Shown piece after piece: positions 16,824 through 25,943 of a DNA stretch of 64,000 nt. How positions within the stretch are numbered: the first letter of the stretch is position 1; each line of letters begins with the position of its first letter. Under the pieces are notes generated by a model. The model was given only the letters and a program-made list of their open reading frames with translations. It was not told where the DNA came from and searched no databases. The DNA comes from Actinoplanes sandaracinus. Its GTDB lineage: Bacteria > Actinomycetota > Actinomycetes > Mycobacteriales > Micromonosporaceae. Made by a program: the position numbers and the translations under genes. The DNA lies in contig NZ_JASCTH010000011.1 in NCBI RefSeq assembly GCF_030009775.1, positions 1 through 64,000 of the forward strand, in the 5' to 3' direction.

Positions 16824-17885
16824 ATGGATGTCGTGCTGACCGTCGTGGTGCCGGTCTATGGGGTAGAGGGCTACCTCTACCAGTGCCTCGAGTCGATCCG
16901 CGCCGGGCTGACCGGTGAGGAGAACGCGTCGGTGGAGGTCATCGCCGTCGACGACGCCTCGCCGGACGCGTGCGGCACGATGCTGGACAGCTACGCCGCG
17001 CGGCACGGCGATCTGCGCGTCATCCACCTGAGCGGCAACGTGGGCCTGGGACCGGCCCGTAACGCGGGCCTGGCCGAGGCCCGCGGCCGGTACGTGTGGT
17101 TCGTCGACAGTGACGACTGGCTGCCCGCCGGCTCGGTCCGGGCCGTGCTGGACCGTCTCCACGAGACCAAGCCCGACGTGCTCCTCGTCGACCACCTGCG
17201 CGTGCACGAGAGCGGGCGCCTGCAGACCGACCCGAGTTCGCCGCTGCTGGCCGGGTCACCCGATCTGGAGCGCCTGCTCGGCGTGCAGCACACCGCATGG
17301 AACCGGATCATGCGGTGCGACTTCCTCGCCAAGCACGACCTGCGGTTCCCCGCCGGCTGGTACGAGGACGTCCCCTTCAGCAATCCGGTGCTGATCGCCG
17401 CGGAACGCGTGGATGTCCTGAACCGGGTCTGCTACCACTACCGCGTCGGCCGCTTCGGCGCGATCACCGCGACCCGCAGCGACCGGCATTTCGAGGCGTT
17501 CGCCCAGTGGGACCGCTTCTATGCCTGGCTCGCCGGCGCCGGCGCCGATCCCGCGCTGCGAGTCCGCGTATTCACCCTGATGATCAGCCACCTGCTGGTG
17601 ATCGCCGGCAACGAGAGCCGGGTCCACCCGCGCCGCCGGCGCGCGTTCTTCCGTGAGATCGCCGGGCTGTACCGGCGGCACCGCCCGGCCGGATATCTGC
17701 CGCCGGCCGGCACGCCCGGCCTGAAGCACCGCCTGGTCGCGGCGAACAGCTATGCGATGTACGCCGCCCTCCGCACCGGCTACCGGGTCGCCGGACTGCG
17801 GCGCCGGTCCACCCAACGGACACCTGTGGTTTCACCGGACATCCCCGCACCGCCACAGCGGGTCCAGACCGCGTCCCTACGTTGA
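16824..17885 (+). CDS. family 2 glycosyltransferase
   Basis: A 353-residue GT-A enzyme. The N-terminus is TVVVPVYGVEGYLYQCLESI, and the nucleotide-sugar binding region has AVDDASPD and the metal-binding VDSDDW at about residues 93-98. The C-terminal 150 residues are mostly helical and basic, like wall-polymer or capsule GT2 enzymes. No membrane helix is visible, so it is cytoplasmic or peripheral. It is the first gene of a tight operon: 4 nt separate it from pseH and pseH overlaps pseI. It therefore probably adds a sugar to the glycan that carries pseudaminic acid (inference). Confidence 0.88.
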   Translation: MDVVLTVVVPVYGVEGYLYQCLESIRAGLTGEENASVEVIAVDDASPDACGTMLDSYAARHGDLRVIHLSGNVGLGPARNAGLAEARGRYVWFVDSDDWLPAGSVRAVLDRLHETKPDVLLVDHLRVHESGRLQTDPSSPLLAGSPDLERLLGVQHTAWNRIMRCDFLAKHDLRFPAGWYEDVPFSNPVLIAAERVDVLNRVCYHYRVGRFGAITATRSDRHFEAFAQWDRFYAWLAGAGADPALRVRVFTLMISHLLVIAGNESRVHPRRRRAFFREIAGLYRRHRPAGYLPPAGTPGLKHRLVAANSYAMYAALRTGYRVAGLRRRSTQRTPVVSPDIPAPPQRVQTASLR

Positions 17886-17889
17886 CGGC

Positions 17890-18339
17890 GTGCTTCGTCC
17901 CGCCCGTGACTCCGACCGTGACCTGGTCCTCCCCTGGCGCAACCATCCGTCGGTGCGTGCCGTCAGCCTGACCACGCACGAGATCGATCCCGCCGAGCAC
18001 GCCGCATGGTGGGCCCGGCGCAGCTCCGGCGTGCTCATCTATGAGGACGACGGCGTACCGGCCGGGGTGGTGATCTTCAATGGCTCCACCTGGTCGTTCT
18101 ACCTCGATGTCGAAGGGCTCGGCCGGCGTCTTCTGACGGCCTGGATGCGGCTGGAGTCCGAGGCCGTCGAGTACGCGTTCGGCACGCTCGGCCTCGAGAC
18201 GCTCGGTGGCGAGACGCTCGCCGACAACAAGCAGGTCCTCGCGTTGCACCGGCGATTCGGTTTCCGCGAGACGCGCAGATACGAACGACTCGTCGACGGT
18301 GTGCCGAAGACGGTCGTCTGGACGGAGAGAAGCAGATGA
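17890..18339 (+). CDS. pseH: GNAT N-acetyltransferase, probable PseH
   Basis: A 149-residue acetyltransferase starting at GTG 17890, four bases after the glycosyltransferase stop. It begins LRPARDSDRDLVLPWRNHPS, a typical N-terminus for sugar-amine GNATs. The middle carries FYLDVEGLGRRLL, and LADNKQVLALHRRFGFRETR forms the acceptor/acetyl-CoA helix end. PseH transfers acetyl from acetyl-CoA to the 4-amino group of UDP-4-amino-4,6-dideoxy-beta-L-AltNAc. The 4-nt overlap with pseI downstream supports this role over other GNAT functions. Confidence 0.8.
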   Translation: MLRPARDSDRDLVLPWRNHPSVRAVSLTTHEIDPAEHAAWWARRSSGVLIYEDDGVPAGVVIFNGSTWSFYLDVEGLGRRLLTAWMRLESEAVEYAFGTLGLETLGGETLADNKQVLALHRRFGFRETRRYERLVDGVPKTVVWTERSR

Positions 18340-19352
18340 GCAGCGAGAAGCCGTACATCGTGGCGGAGATGTCGGGCAACCACAACGGTTCCCTGGACCG
18401 GGCCCTGCGGCTGGTGGACGCCGCGGCCGAGGCCGGCGCCGACGCCATCAAGATCCAGACGTACACCGCGGACACGATGACCGTGGACGTCAAGCACCCG
18501 CGGTTCCAGATCTCGGCCAGCCACGATCTATGGGGCGGCGACTACCTCTACCAGCTCTTCGAGCGGGCGCACACCCCGTGGGACTGGCACGCCCCGATCT
18601 TCGAGCGGGCCCGCGAGCGGGGCATCACGGCGTTCTCCAGCCCGTTCGACCGGACCGCGGTGGAGCTGCTGGAGAAACTGGACGCGCCGATGTACAAGAT
18701 CGCGTCGTCGGAGATCACCGATCTGCCGCTGATCCGGCTCGCCGCCTCCACCGGCAAGCCGATCATCATCTCCACCGGCATGGCCACGCTCCGGGAGATC
18801 ACCGCCGCGGTCGAGGCCGCCCAGAGCGCCGGCGCCACCGACGTCACCGTGCTCAGTTGCACCGCCTCCTACCCGGCCCCGCCGGAGGAGACCAACCTGC
18901 GGCGCATCCCGGTGCTGGCCGAGGCGCTGAACCTGCCGATCGGCCTGAGCGACCACACGATGGGCATCGGGGTGCCGATCGCCGCGGTGGCCTACGGCGC
19001 CGTACTGATCGAGAAGCATTTCACGCTGGACCGGGCCGACGGCGGCGTCGACTCGGCCTTCTCACTGGACCAGGCCGAGCTGAGACTGCTGGTCACCGAG
19101 TCGGAGCGGGCCTGGCAGGCGCTGGGCACCACGGCGATCGGGCCGACCGCGGCGGAGAAGGAGAGCCTGCGGTTCCGGCGCTCCCTCTACGTGGTCAGCG
19201 ACGTGCGCGCCGGTGACCCGGTCACCGAGGAGAACGTGCGCTCGATCCGGCCGACCGGCGGCCTGGAGCCCGACCAGATCGGGACCGTGCTGGGCCGGGT
19301 CTTCACCTCGGACGCCGCCAAGGGCACGCCGCTGACCTGGGATCTGATCTGA
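18336..19352 (+). CDS. pseI: pseudaminic acid synthase
   Basis: A 338-residue NeuB-family enzyme. It condenses 2,4-diacetamido-2,4,6-trideoxy-L-altrose with phosphoenolpyruvate to give pseudaminic acid. The TIM barrel starts VAEMSGNHNGSL, a wording characteristic of PseI. It includes IKIQTYTADTMT, YKIASSEITDLPLI, ISTGMA and SDHTMG, and the metal-site segment IEKHFTLDR. A C-terminal SAF/antifreeze-like domain begins near residue 285 (RRSLYVVSDVRAGDPVTEENV). Its ATG overlaps the pseH stop by 4 nt. LegI/NeuB identities are less likely given pseB, pseC, pseG and pseH in the same window. Confidence 0.93.
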   Translation: MSSEKPYIVAEMSGNHNGSLDRALRLVDAAAEAGADAIKIQTYTADTMTVDVKHPRFQISASHDLWGGDYLYQLFERAHTPWDWHAPIFERARERGITAFSSPFDRTAVELLEKLDAPMYKIASSEITDLPLIRLAASTGKPIIISTGMATLREITAAVEAAQSAGATDVTVLSCTASYPAPPEETNLRRIPVLAEALNLPIGLSDHTMGIGVPIAAVAYGAVLIEKHFTLDRADGGVDSAFSLDQAELRLLVTESERAWQALGTTAIGPTAAEKESLRFRRSLYVVSDVRAGDPVTEENVRSIRPTGGLEPDQIGTVLGRVFTSDAAKGTPLTWDLI

Positions 19353-19366
19353 GCGTCGACGCATGA

Positions 19367-19395
19367 GGGGCGGCAGGCTCTCGGCCCGCCGCCCC
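19367..19395. terminator. bidirectional terminator between pseI and the convergent B1 gene
   Basis: GGGGCGGC (19367-19374) and GCCGCCCC (19388-19395) form a perfect 8-bp stem with an inner GGC/GCC extension. It sits between the convergent stops at 19352 and 19418 and could end both transcripts. Confidence 0.6.
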
Positions 19396-19417
19396 AGACA
19401 CCTTTCCCGACCATCTG

Positions 19418-21145
19418 TTACGCGCGTTTCGCCAGCATCAGGCCGCGGCCACCCCAGCCGCGGCGCAGCAGTTGCAGTTCCCAGTCCATCCGGCTGAGCG
19501 CCGCGTCGCGGGACTCGATGATCCGCTCGGTCCACTCCATCATCGCCAGCAGATGACTGGCCTGGTAACGCTGCCGCCAGAGCGCCTCGATCAACTCGCG
19601 GTACCCGGCCACGTCGACCGGAGCCGTGCCCGGCTGCACCGCCAGCAGTTCGAGCCGGTACGCCTGCCGCTCGGACGGGCTGAGACCGAACTCGGCGGTG
19701 TCGATCAGCATCTGCAGGTCGACGGCGGCCCGCAGCTCCCCGTCGGCCAGACTGCGGCCGGCCATGCCGACCAGGATCGCGGCCAGGTCGGCGGCGCTCG
19801 CGGTGATCGGCCACGGATGCGGCCGGGCCCAGGTGATCAGCCGGACCGCGAACTGCCACAGTCCCCGGGCCAGGGCGACGGCCACGGGCACCGGCTCGAC
19901 CGGCTCCCACCGGGCGGCCAGCACCGCGCACCCGGCCGGAGTGATCACCAGGCTGGACAGGTCGGCCAGCGCGGCGGGACCGCCGACCAGGCCGTCGCGA
20001 GCCTGGGCGGACAGCCAGGACTCGTACTGTGAGATCTCCCGCCGCAGACTCCGCACATCGGCGGCGGCACAGAGCTCGAGCAGCCGGTCCTCCAGCACGA
20101 GGGCGCCCGCGGCCGGGTCTGCCGGCACGTCCAGCCGGCGCAGGCCGTCCCGCTCCAGCGGGCTCTCATGCGGCACCAGCACCTTCGGCCCATCGGCGGT
20201 CACCGTCCAGGTGAAGGCGCCGTTGACGTCACCGACCAGCACGTCGTGCCGCTCCGTGCGGGCCGCCGGGGCGTCACCGGGCGCGTGCGCGACGACCAGC
20301 CAGCCGCCGGCCACGGTGTCCTCCGCGCCGGCCCGCAACGCACGGCTGATCAGCCGGCGCGGATCGCTGACGACCGCGCGGCCCCGGAAAGCGGTCGTAT
20401 AGGCCTGCGTCAGCACGGTCCGCAGCCACGGCCGCAGCGGCGACGTGACGTCACCGAGGGCGTCACCGCCGATCAGCACGGCGGGCGCGGTGGGTTCCGG
20501 GAAGGCGGCGTACGCGACGTCCACCACCAGCCCGGCATCGGCCAGCCGTGCGGTGAGCTGGGCACGGGCGGCCGGATTGCCGGCCGACGGCTCGTCCGCG
20601 GGGTACCAGGCGGCGTCGTCGCGGAGACGGCGGCCCGGGTCGAGGCGGACGGTGTGGTGCGCGCCGAGCAGGTTGTCGTGCATCAGGACCAGGGCGCCGT
20701 CCGGGCGTACCGCGCTCGCCAGCCGGTCGATCAGCTCACCGGCTGGAACCTGGTCACCCTCGGCCGAGTTGAGACGGTGGATGCCGTCGGCGGCGACCAC
20801 CAGGTCGTACCCCGCGGTCAGGTCGATCTTGCCGAAGGCGCCGGCCCGCACGGTGATCGTGGGATGGCGGCGGGCCGCCCGCTCCGCGTCGCCGAGCGAG
20901 CGCAGCAGCCAGGTCACCTCGGCCCCGCCGGCGGCGAGCGCGGCCACCAGGTGGTCCGGGTGCGGCCCGGCCACCAGGACGGTACGGCCGGGGCCCGCCA
21001 GCGCGACGATCAGATGGGTGAGCAGCGCGTTCCTCCGGCCGTCGAGCTCGTCGCTCCAGGCGAACATCTCGCCGCCGACCCGGAACAGGTTGGTCAGGGG
21101 CGCAGCGGCGAGAGCCGCGGCCATGTCCGGGCGGTCCGGCATCAC
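19418..21145 (-). CDS. protein B1: methyltransferase-like protein with degenerate SAM loop
   Basis: A 575-residue protein, paralogous to the protein at 38132-39619. Residues 45-170 look like a class I methyltransferase fold: TVLVAGPHPDHLVAAL at motif I, GYDLVVAADGIHRL at motif II and RPDGALVLMHDN at motif III. The motif I glycines are replaced by GPHPDH, so cofactor binding is doubtful. Later segments shared with the paralogue are TAFRGRAVVSDPRRL and the helix after DRLLELCAAADVRSLRREI. The C-terminal 150 residues are helical. GTG 21145 or ATG 21142 are possible starts, and both overlap the stop of the A1 gene. It belongs to a duplicated couplet linked to pseudaminic acid genes. Function is not known. 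Confidence 0.75.
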   Translation of the reverse strand: MMPDRPDMAAALAAAPLTNLFRVGGEMFAWSDELDGRRNALLTHLIVALAGPGRTVLVAGPHPDHLVAALAAGGAEVTWLLRSLGDAERAARRHPTITVRAGAFGKIDLTAGYDLVVAADGIHRLNSAEGDQVPAGELIDRLASAVRPDGALVLMHDNLLGAHHTVRLDPGRRLRDDAAWYPADEPSAGNPAARAQLTARLADAGLVVDVAYAAFPEPTAPAVLIGGDALGDVTSPLRPWLRTVLTQAYTTAFRGRAVVSDPRRLISRALRAGAEDTVAGGWLVVAHAPGDAPAARTERHDVLVGDVNGAFTWTVTADGPKVLVPHESPLERDGLRRLDVPADPAAGALVLEDRLLELCAAADVRSLRREISQYESWLSAQARDGLVGGPAALADLSSLVITPAGCAVLAARWEPVEPVPVAVALARGLWQFAVRLITWARPHPWPITASAADLAAILVGMAGRSLADGELRAAVDLQMLIDTAEFGLSPSERQAYRLELLAVQPGTAPVDVAGYRELIEALWRQRYQASHLLAMMEWTERIIESRDAALSRMDWELQLLRRGWGGRGLMLAKRA

Positions 21146-21969
21146 ACGTACCCTTCCTTGGGCCAGCCCAGCAGCATGCGCAGCTCCTCGGGACCGGCCA
21201 GTTCATCGGCGCCCAGTTGGGCCCGGGCGAGTCGATGGCAGGTGGCGAAGTCGGTCTCCTGGCCGTAGAGCTCAGGCCACTGACGGTGCAGACGGGGTTC
21301 GCCGCCGAAGGTCGGGTCGGCGTTGTCGAGCACCATCGGGTCGCCGTAGACCGCGGCCTCCCGGCCGGCCACCAGGCCGTACCAGATGGCGCTGCACAGC
21401 CGGTTGGACACCACCCGGCGGTGCCGTCGCAGCTCGGCGAGCTGGCTCACCAGGAAGTCACGGTTGTGGTCCTGCCACCAGAACCCCCGGTACCCGTGGC
21501 AGATGACCCGGAATCCCGCCTTCTCGTAGAGGTCGCGGACCGACCGCATCTGGTACTCGTTCCAGTAGAGGCAGGCGGTGATCGGGCCGGTCTCGGTCGC
21601 CCGCACCTCGTCGATGAGACGCTGGTGGTCGCCGTGGACCTGCTGCCCCTCCCAGCCGTGGAAGGGGTAGAAGATGGTGCCGTCGCCGGGCTGTCCGGGC
21701 GGTGGTGTCATCGCGACGAGATAGGCGAACGGGGCGCCCACCACGACCACGTTGCGCCGACCCTGTGACCAGGAGCGGCGCCGGGTCTCCTCGGACCAGA
21801 CCAGCAGCCGGCTGCCGGAGACGTACGGCGTGCCGGGCGCGAGCCCGTCCCCGATGTTCCAGCCGTGCTGAAGGTATCCCTGGATCCGGGGAGGATGCCG
21901 CGGATCCGGCAGCCCGCAGTAGCGGGCCAGGATGTGCGAGTGCCCGTAGTGGTGATTGGCGTGGTGCAT
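21142..21969 (-). CDS. protein A1: possible GT-B-type glycan transferase
   Basis: A 275-residue soluble protein, clearly paralogous to the protein at 37320-38135, with about half of aligned residues identical by eye. Shared blocks include an N-terminal MHH-NH-YGH-H, GYLQHGWN at about residue 35, FYPFHGWEGQ, ACLYWNEYQ, RVICHGYRG and RRVVSNRLCSAIWYG followed by YGDPM. The QHG block and the late serine-containing SNR...YG...YGDP block resemble GT-B transferases such as CDP-glycerol phosphotransferases and sialyltransferases, so a pseudaminyl- or related transferase is a reasonable guess. ATG 21969 has GGGAG upstream and matches the paralogue start. It is coupled to B1 by overlap. Confidence 0.75.
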   Translation of the reverse strand: MHHANHHYGHSHILARYCGLPDPRHPPRIQGYLQHGWNIGDGLAPGTPYVSGSRLLVWSEETRRRSWSQGRRNVVVVGAPFAYLVAMTPPPGQPGDGTIFYPFHGWEGQQVHGDHQRLIDEVRATETGPITACLYWNEYQMRSVRDLYEKAGFRVICHGYRGFWWQDHNRDFLVSQLAELRRHRRVVSNRLCSAIWYGLVAGREAAVYGDPMVLDNADPTFGGEPRLHRQWPELYGQETDFATCHRLARAQLGADELAGPEELRMLLGWPKEGYV

Positions 21970-22300
21970 CGTCTCCCGCTCCATCCGCGTGCGAGGCCGC
22001 ACGTTATCAGCACTTTCTTACGGTAAGGCGCGTCCTCTTCAGCAGTCTTTATGGGCTTTTGTCGCCACGGTTCACCGGCTCGCCGGACCCCGGACGCCGA
22101 CCGGCAATCACCGGCTCACCACCCCGTCTCCGAGAATTCAGACAAGCGTTCCGGGCCGGGCGCCGATGGCGGATTCGCCATGTTGATCTACAGTGGACCC
22201 ACGGGGCCCGCTCCCCAGCAGGAGCACCCGGAACCGGCCGGGGTGGACGCCGCCACGTCCCCCCGGCCGCCCGGCCCTCGGTCGGCTAACGTCCCCCGTG
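21970..22300. other. divergent intergenic region between A1 and crcB
   Basis: An AT-richer patch at about 22000-22060 probably holds the A1 promoter. The rest is ordinary GC-rich DNA. I looked for a fluoride riboswitch before crcB and did not find a convincing one. No small gene is supported. Confidence 0.4.
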
Positions 22301-22645
22301 ATGGATCTCGACGTGGACCGCGCCGCTCTGACCGCCGTCGCCGCCGGAGGCGTGCTCGGCGCTCTCACGCGCTACGGCATCGCCGCCGCCTGGCCGTACA
22401 CCCCCGGTGGGTTCCCCTGGTCCACGTGGTTGATCAACGTGTCCGGCTGTTTCCTGATCGGCGTGCTCCACACCCGGGTGCGGCGAAGGCTGCCCCGCCT
22501 CCTGCTCGGCACCGGCTTCCTCGGCGGTTACACCACCTTCTCCACCGCGATCGTGGAGGTCTCCCAGGCCGGGCCGGCCTATCTGGCGGCCACCCTGATC
22601 GGCGCCCTGCTCGCGGTCCTGGCCGGAAGCCTGGCAGCCCGGTGA
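22301..22645 (+). CDS. crcB: fluoride channel subunit FluC/CrcB (first copy)
   Basis: A 114-residue protein with four short helices. The CrcB/Fluc signatures are GGVLGALTRYGI, the polar-track WLINVSGCFLIGVL and the GTGFLGGYTTFST motif. Fluc channels export fluoride as dual-topology dimers. Its TGA overlaps the GTG of a second crcB gene, the arrangement seen when the channel is a heterodimer. ATG 22301 begins 19 nt after the last in-frame composition shift and gives a normal length for the family. Confidence 0.93.
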   Translation: MDLDVDRAALTAVAAGGVLGALTRYGIAAAWPYTPGGFPWSTWLINVSGCFLIGVLHTRVRRRLPRLLLGTGFLGGYTTFSTAIVEVSQAGPAYLAATLIGALLAVLAGSLAAR

Positions 22646-23013
22646 CGGCCCTGCTGGTGGCGCTCGGCGCGGCGGTCGGGGCGCCCCTGCGTTACCTGAC
22701 CGACCGGTACTTCCAGGCGCGTTACGGGGCGGGCTTCCCGTGGGGGACGCTCGCCGTCAACGTGGCCGGATCGTTCGTGCTGGGACTCGTGCTCGGGCTG
22801 CCGCTCACCCCGGGCGCCGTGGCGCTGCTCGGCACCGGGTTCTGCGGGGCGCTCACCACGTACTCGACGTTCAGCTGGGAGATCCTCACGCTGTCGCGGC
22901 GCGGGGAGATCGCCGTCGCCGCCGGGTACGCGCTGCTCAGCATCACTGCCGGAATGGGCGCCGCCGTGATCGGCGGCGCCCTCGCTCAGACGGTGGTCAG
23001 CTCACCGGGGTGA
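22642..23013 (+). CDS. crcB: fluoride channel subunit FluC/CrcB (second copy)
   Basis: A 123-residue partner of the preceding protein with GAAVGAPLRYLTDRYFQ, TLAVNVAGSFVLGLVLG and GTGFCGALTTYSTFSWE. All the expected Asn, Phe-box and TYST residues are present. GTG 22642 overlaps the upstream stop by 4 nt, so the two subunits are made together. The 3' end overlaps the convergent MMPL gene by 17 nt. The second copy carries a slightly longer helix 1-2 loop, consistent with opposite membrane orientation of the two subunits. Confidence 0.93.
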   Translation: MTALLVALGAAVGAPLRYLTDRYFQARYGAGFPWGTLAVNVAGSFVLGLVLGLPLTPGAVALLGTGFCGALTTYSTFSWEILTLSRRGEIAVAAGYALLSITAGMGAAVIGGALAQTVVSSPG

Positions 23014-25198
23014 GTTCCCGCTCACCCTGACCGGCCGGCACGGCCTGCGCCGGCGGCTCGTGCGCGATCTCCGGCAGCCAGCCCAGCCACTTCGGCAGCC
23101 ACCAGTTGGCCCGGCCGAGCAGCGCCATCACCGAGGGCAGCAGAACCGCCCGGATGATGGTGGCGTCCAGCAGGACCGCCGCGGCCAGGCCGACGCCCAG
23201 TTCCTTGGTGGCGGTCAGCGGCAGCGTGGCGAAGAGCGCGAACACGGCGACCATCACCACGGCGGCGCTGGTGATCACGCCGGCGGTCCGGCCGATGCCC
23301 TCGCTGACCGCCTCCCGGATCGGCAGCCCGCGGTCGTGGCCCTCACGGATCCGGCTCACCACGAAGACGTGGTAGTCCATCGACAGGCCGAACAGGATGA
23401 CGAAGAGGAACATCGGCATCCAGTTGGTGATGCCGCCGCCGGAGACGAAGTTCAGCTGCTCCTCGAAGTTGCCCCACTGGAAGACGAAGACCAGCATGCC
23501 GTAGCAGGCAGCGACCGAGAGCAGGTTCAGCACCAGGCCGGTGATCGCGACGACCACCGACCGGAACGAGACCAGCAGCAGGATGAACGCCAGCCCGAGG
23601 ACGAAGGCGAACACCATGGGCAGCGTCTTCTCCAGTTGCTCGTTGTAGTCGACCCCGCCCGCGGTGGAACCGCTGACCAGCGCCGTGGCGCCGTCGAGCC
23701 GGCCGAACGTGTCCGGCACCACCCGGTCGCGCAGCAGGTTCAGTGCGTCGATGGCCGCGCTGTCGCTCTCCTTGCCGGCCAGGCCCACCGAGACCACCGC
23801 CACGGTCCCGGCCGGGTTGATGTCGACGTCGACCGGCTCGACCAGCTTGCCGCCACTGTCACGCGCCGCGACCTGGAAGTCGGCCAGGGCCTTCTCGAAC
23901 GCCGGCGTCTTGACCGACCCGTCCTTGATCACGATCTGAGCCGGGGTGGTCTTGCTGGGGAACGCCTCGCCGATGGCGACGAAGGCCTTGACCACCGGCG
24001 CGTCCGCGGAGACGTCCTGGATGGCCTGGCCCTTGGTCTTCAGATCGAGCGCGGGATAGGCGATCACGGCGAGCGCGGCGACCGCGACCGTCGCGGAGAT
24101 CAACGGCTTGGCGAGTACGACCCGGAGCAGCGCGTTCCAGACCCGGCCGTCACCCTTCTTCCGGTAGAGGCCGGGGATCTTGATGGCGTCGACCCGGTCG
24201 CCCAGCGCCGAGAGCAGGGCGGGCAGCACGGTCAGCGAGCCGAGCACCGCGGTGGCCACCACCAGGATGGTGCCGGTGGCGAAGCTGACGAAGGTGACGT
24301 CCTGAGTGAAGAACATGCCGGCCATGGCCACGATGACGGTCAGCCCGGAGATCCAGATCGACCGGCCCGAGGTCTGCGCCGCGATCATCAATGCCCGGTG
24401 CGGGTCGGCGCCGGCGCGCCGCTCGTCGCGCTCGCGCCGAATGTAGAAGAGGCAGTAGTCGACGCCGACCGCCAGCCCGATCAACAGCATGACGTGGGTG
24501 GTCTCGTCGACGGCGGGCGCGAATCGGCTGGCCGCGGCCATGAGGCCGATCGCGGCGACCACCGACATGATCGCCAGAGCGACGGGGAGCAGTGACGCGA
24601 CCACCGCGCCGAACGCCACCAGCAGGATGCCCAGGGTCACCGGGATGGAGAGCATCGAGAGCCTGGTCAGGCCGGACTCCAGCTCGTCGCCGATCAGCTT
24701 GTCACCGCTCGCGCCGCCGGCCTCGGCGATGTAGAGGTCGGGGTGGGCGGCCTGCACCCGGGCCACCGCGTCCATCGCGGGCCCGACGCGGTCCCCCGCG
24801 GTCTCCGGGTCACCGGCGATCTCGAAGGTGATGAGCGTGGACCGGCCGTCCGGCGAGTCGATCGGGTCCTGGATGCCGGTCACACCCGACACCGCCCCGA
24901 GAGCCCGGGTGACCTCCTCCGCAGCGGTCACCCGGCCGGACCCGGAACGGTTCTGGATCAGCACCATCTCGCCGGCCGGCTGCTCCGGGAAGCCGGCCGC
25001 CCCGACGATCCGGTCGGCCTTGCCGGAGTCGCCGTGCCCGGCCTCCGCCTCGTTCGCGTTCTGGGTGCCGAGCGCGCCGCTGAGGACGACGGTGGCGACG
25101 ACGAACGCGATCCAGCCGAATATCGCGAGCGCCCGGTGGCGCGCGCTCCACATCGCGACACGAGCCGCGATGCCCTTGATGTTGTCCCTGTTCTCCAT
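22997..25198 (-). CDS. MMPL-family RND transporter
   Basis: A 733-residue membrane protein with the 1+5+1+5 helix layout of MmpL proteins: a large loop after TM1 (about 45-175) and another after TM7 (about 390-530). The proton-relay Asp-Tyr pairs are present in both halves (GLAVGVDYCLFYIRRERDE and FGLSMDYHVFVVSRIREG). Relatives export lipids, siderophores or drugs. The frame opens to 25246 but ATG 25198 is the better start. It lies 71 bp downstream of the response regulator gene on the same strand, so the two-component system probably controls it. Confidence 0.93.
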   Translation of the reverse strand: MENRDNIKGIAARVAMWSARHRALAIFGWIAFVVATVVLSGALGTQNANEAEAGHGDSGKADRIVGAAGFPEQPAGEMVLIQNRSGSGRVTAAEEVTRALGAVSGVTGIQDPIDSPDGRSTLITFEIAGDPETAGDRVGPAMDAVARVQAAHPDLYIAEAGGASGDKLIGDELESGLTRLSMLSIPVTLGILLVAFGAVVASLLPVALAIMSVVAAIGLMAAASRFAPAVDETTHVMLLIGLAVGVDYCLFYIRRERDERRAGADPHRALMIAAQTSGRSIWISGLTVIVAMAGMFFTQDVTFVSFATGTILVVATAVLGSLTVLPALLSALGDRVDAIKIPGLYRKKGDGRVWNALLRVVLAKPLISATVAVAALAVIAYPALDLKTKGQAIQDVSADAPVVKAFVAIGEAFPSKTTPAQIVIKDGSVKTPAFEKALADFQVAARDSGGKLVEPVDVDINPAGTVAVVSVGLAGKESDSAAIDALNLLRDRVVPDTFGRLDGATALVSGSTAGGVDYNEQLEKTLPMVFAFVLGLAFILLLVSFRSVVVAITGLVLNLLSVAACYGMLVFVFQWGNFEEQLNFVSGGGITNWMPMFLFVILFGLSMDYHVFVVSRIREGHDRGLPIREAVSEGIGRTAGVITSAAVVMVAVFALFATLPLTATKELGVGLAAAVLLDATIIRAVLLPSVMALLGRANWWLPKWLGWLPEIAHEPPAQAVPAGQGERELTPVS

Positions 25199-25269
25199 GA
25201 GAGAAACGCTATGGAGTCCGAAGTGGCCGATCGATACGGCGACCACCCCGGTCCGGGGTAGTGCTAGCC

Positions 25270-25914
25270 CTACGCCTGGAGGTAGGCCAGCACTGCCAGC
25301 ACCCGCCGATGCTGCTCATCGTCCTGGTGCAGGCCGAGTTTCGTGAAGATGTTGCGGACGTGCTTCTCCACCGCGCCGTCGGTGACCACCATCTTGCGGC
25401 CGATCGCGGCGTTGGACATGCCCTCCGCCATCAGCGTCAGGACCTCCCGCTCTCGCGGGGTCAGGCTGCGCAGCGGATCATCGCGCCGGCGCCGCACCAG
25501 CAACTGGGCGACCACCTCGGGATCGAGCACGGTGCCGCCCTCGGCGACCCGGGCGAGCCCGTCGAGGAACTCGGCGACCAGCGAGACCCGGTCCTTGAGC
25601 AGGTAGCCGACCGCCCCACGGCGGTCGGCCAGAAGATCGTCGGCGTACGAGACCTCGACGTACTGGGAGAGCACGAGGATCGGGCTGCCCGGCACCGCGG
25701 CCCGGGCCTCGACGGCGGCGCGCAGGCCCTCGTCGGTGTGCGACGGCGGCATCCGGACGTCCACGATGGAGACGTCCGGACGATGTTCCTTGATCGCCTC
25801 GACCAGCGAGGGCCCGTCCCCGACCGCCGAGACGACGGTGTGACCGTTCTCCTCGACGAGCCGGATCAGGCCCTCCCGCAACAGCACCGCATCATCGGCA
25901 ATGACCACCCGCAT
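25270..25914 (-). CDS. NarL/LuxR-family response regulator
   Basis: A 214-residue two-component regulator. The receiver domain has the acidic pair in VIADDAVLLREG, the phosphoacceptor Asp in VSIVDVRMPP (about residue 54), and the conserved Ser and Lys in LVLSQY and LLKDRV. The C-terminal LuxR helix-turn-helix reads LTPREREVLTLMAEG to GAVEKHVRNIF. It is expected to bind DNA as a dimer when phosphorylated by the kinase encoded 29 nt upstream. The MMPL transporter downstream is the obvious candidate target. Confidence 0.95.
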   Translation of the reverse strand: MRVVIADDAVLLREGLIRLVEENGHTVVSAVGDGPSLVEAIKEHRPDVSIVDVRMPPSHTDEGLRAAVEARAAVPGSPILVLSQYVEVSYADDLLADRRGAVGYLLKDRVSLVAEFLDGLARVAEGGTVLDPEVVAQLLVRRRRDDPLRSLTPREREVLTLMAEGMSNAAIGRKMVVTDGAVEKHVRNIFTKLGLHQDDEQHRRVLAVLAYLQA

Positions 25915-25943
25915 GCGGCCATGCTGTCAGACCCGCTTGTTCC

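Noticed and set aside
22140..22300. Possible fluoride (crcB-motif) riboswitch before the FluC genes, with GCCGATGGCGG and TTGATCTAC blocks
   Set aside because: The second conserved hairpin and the pseudoknot partner are not evident, so the match is no better than chance by eye.
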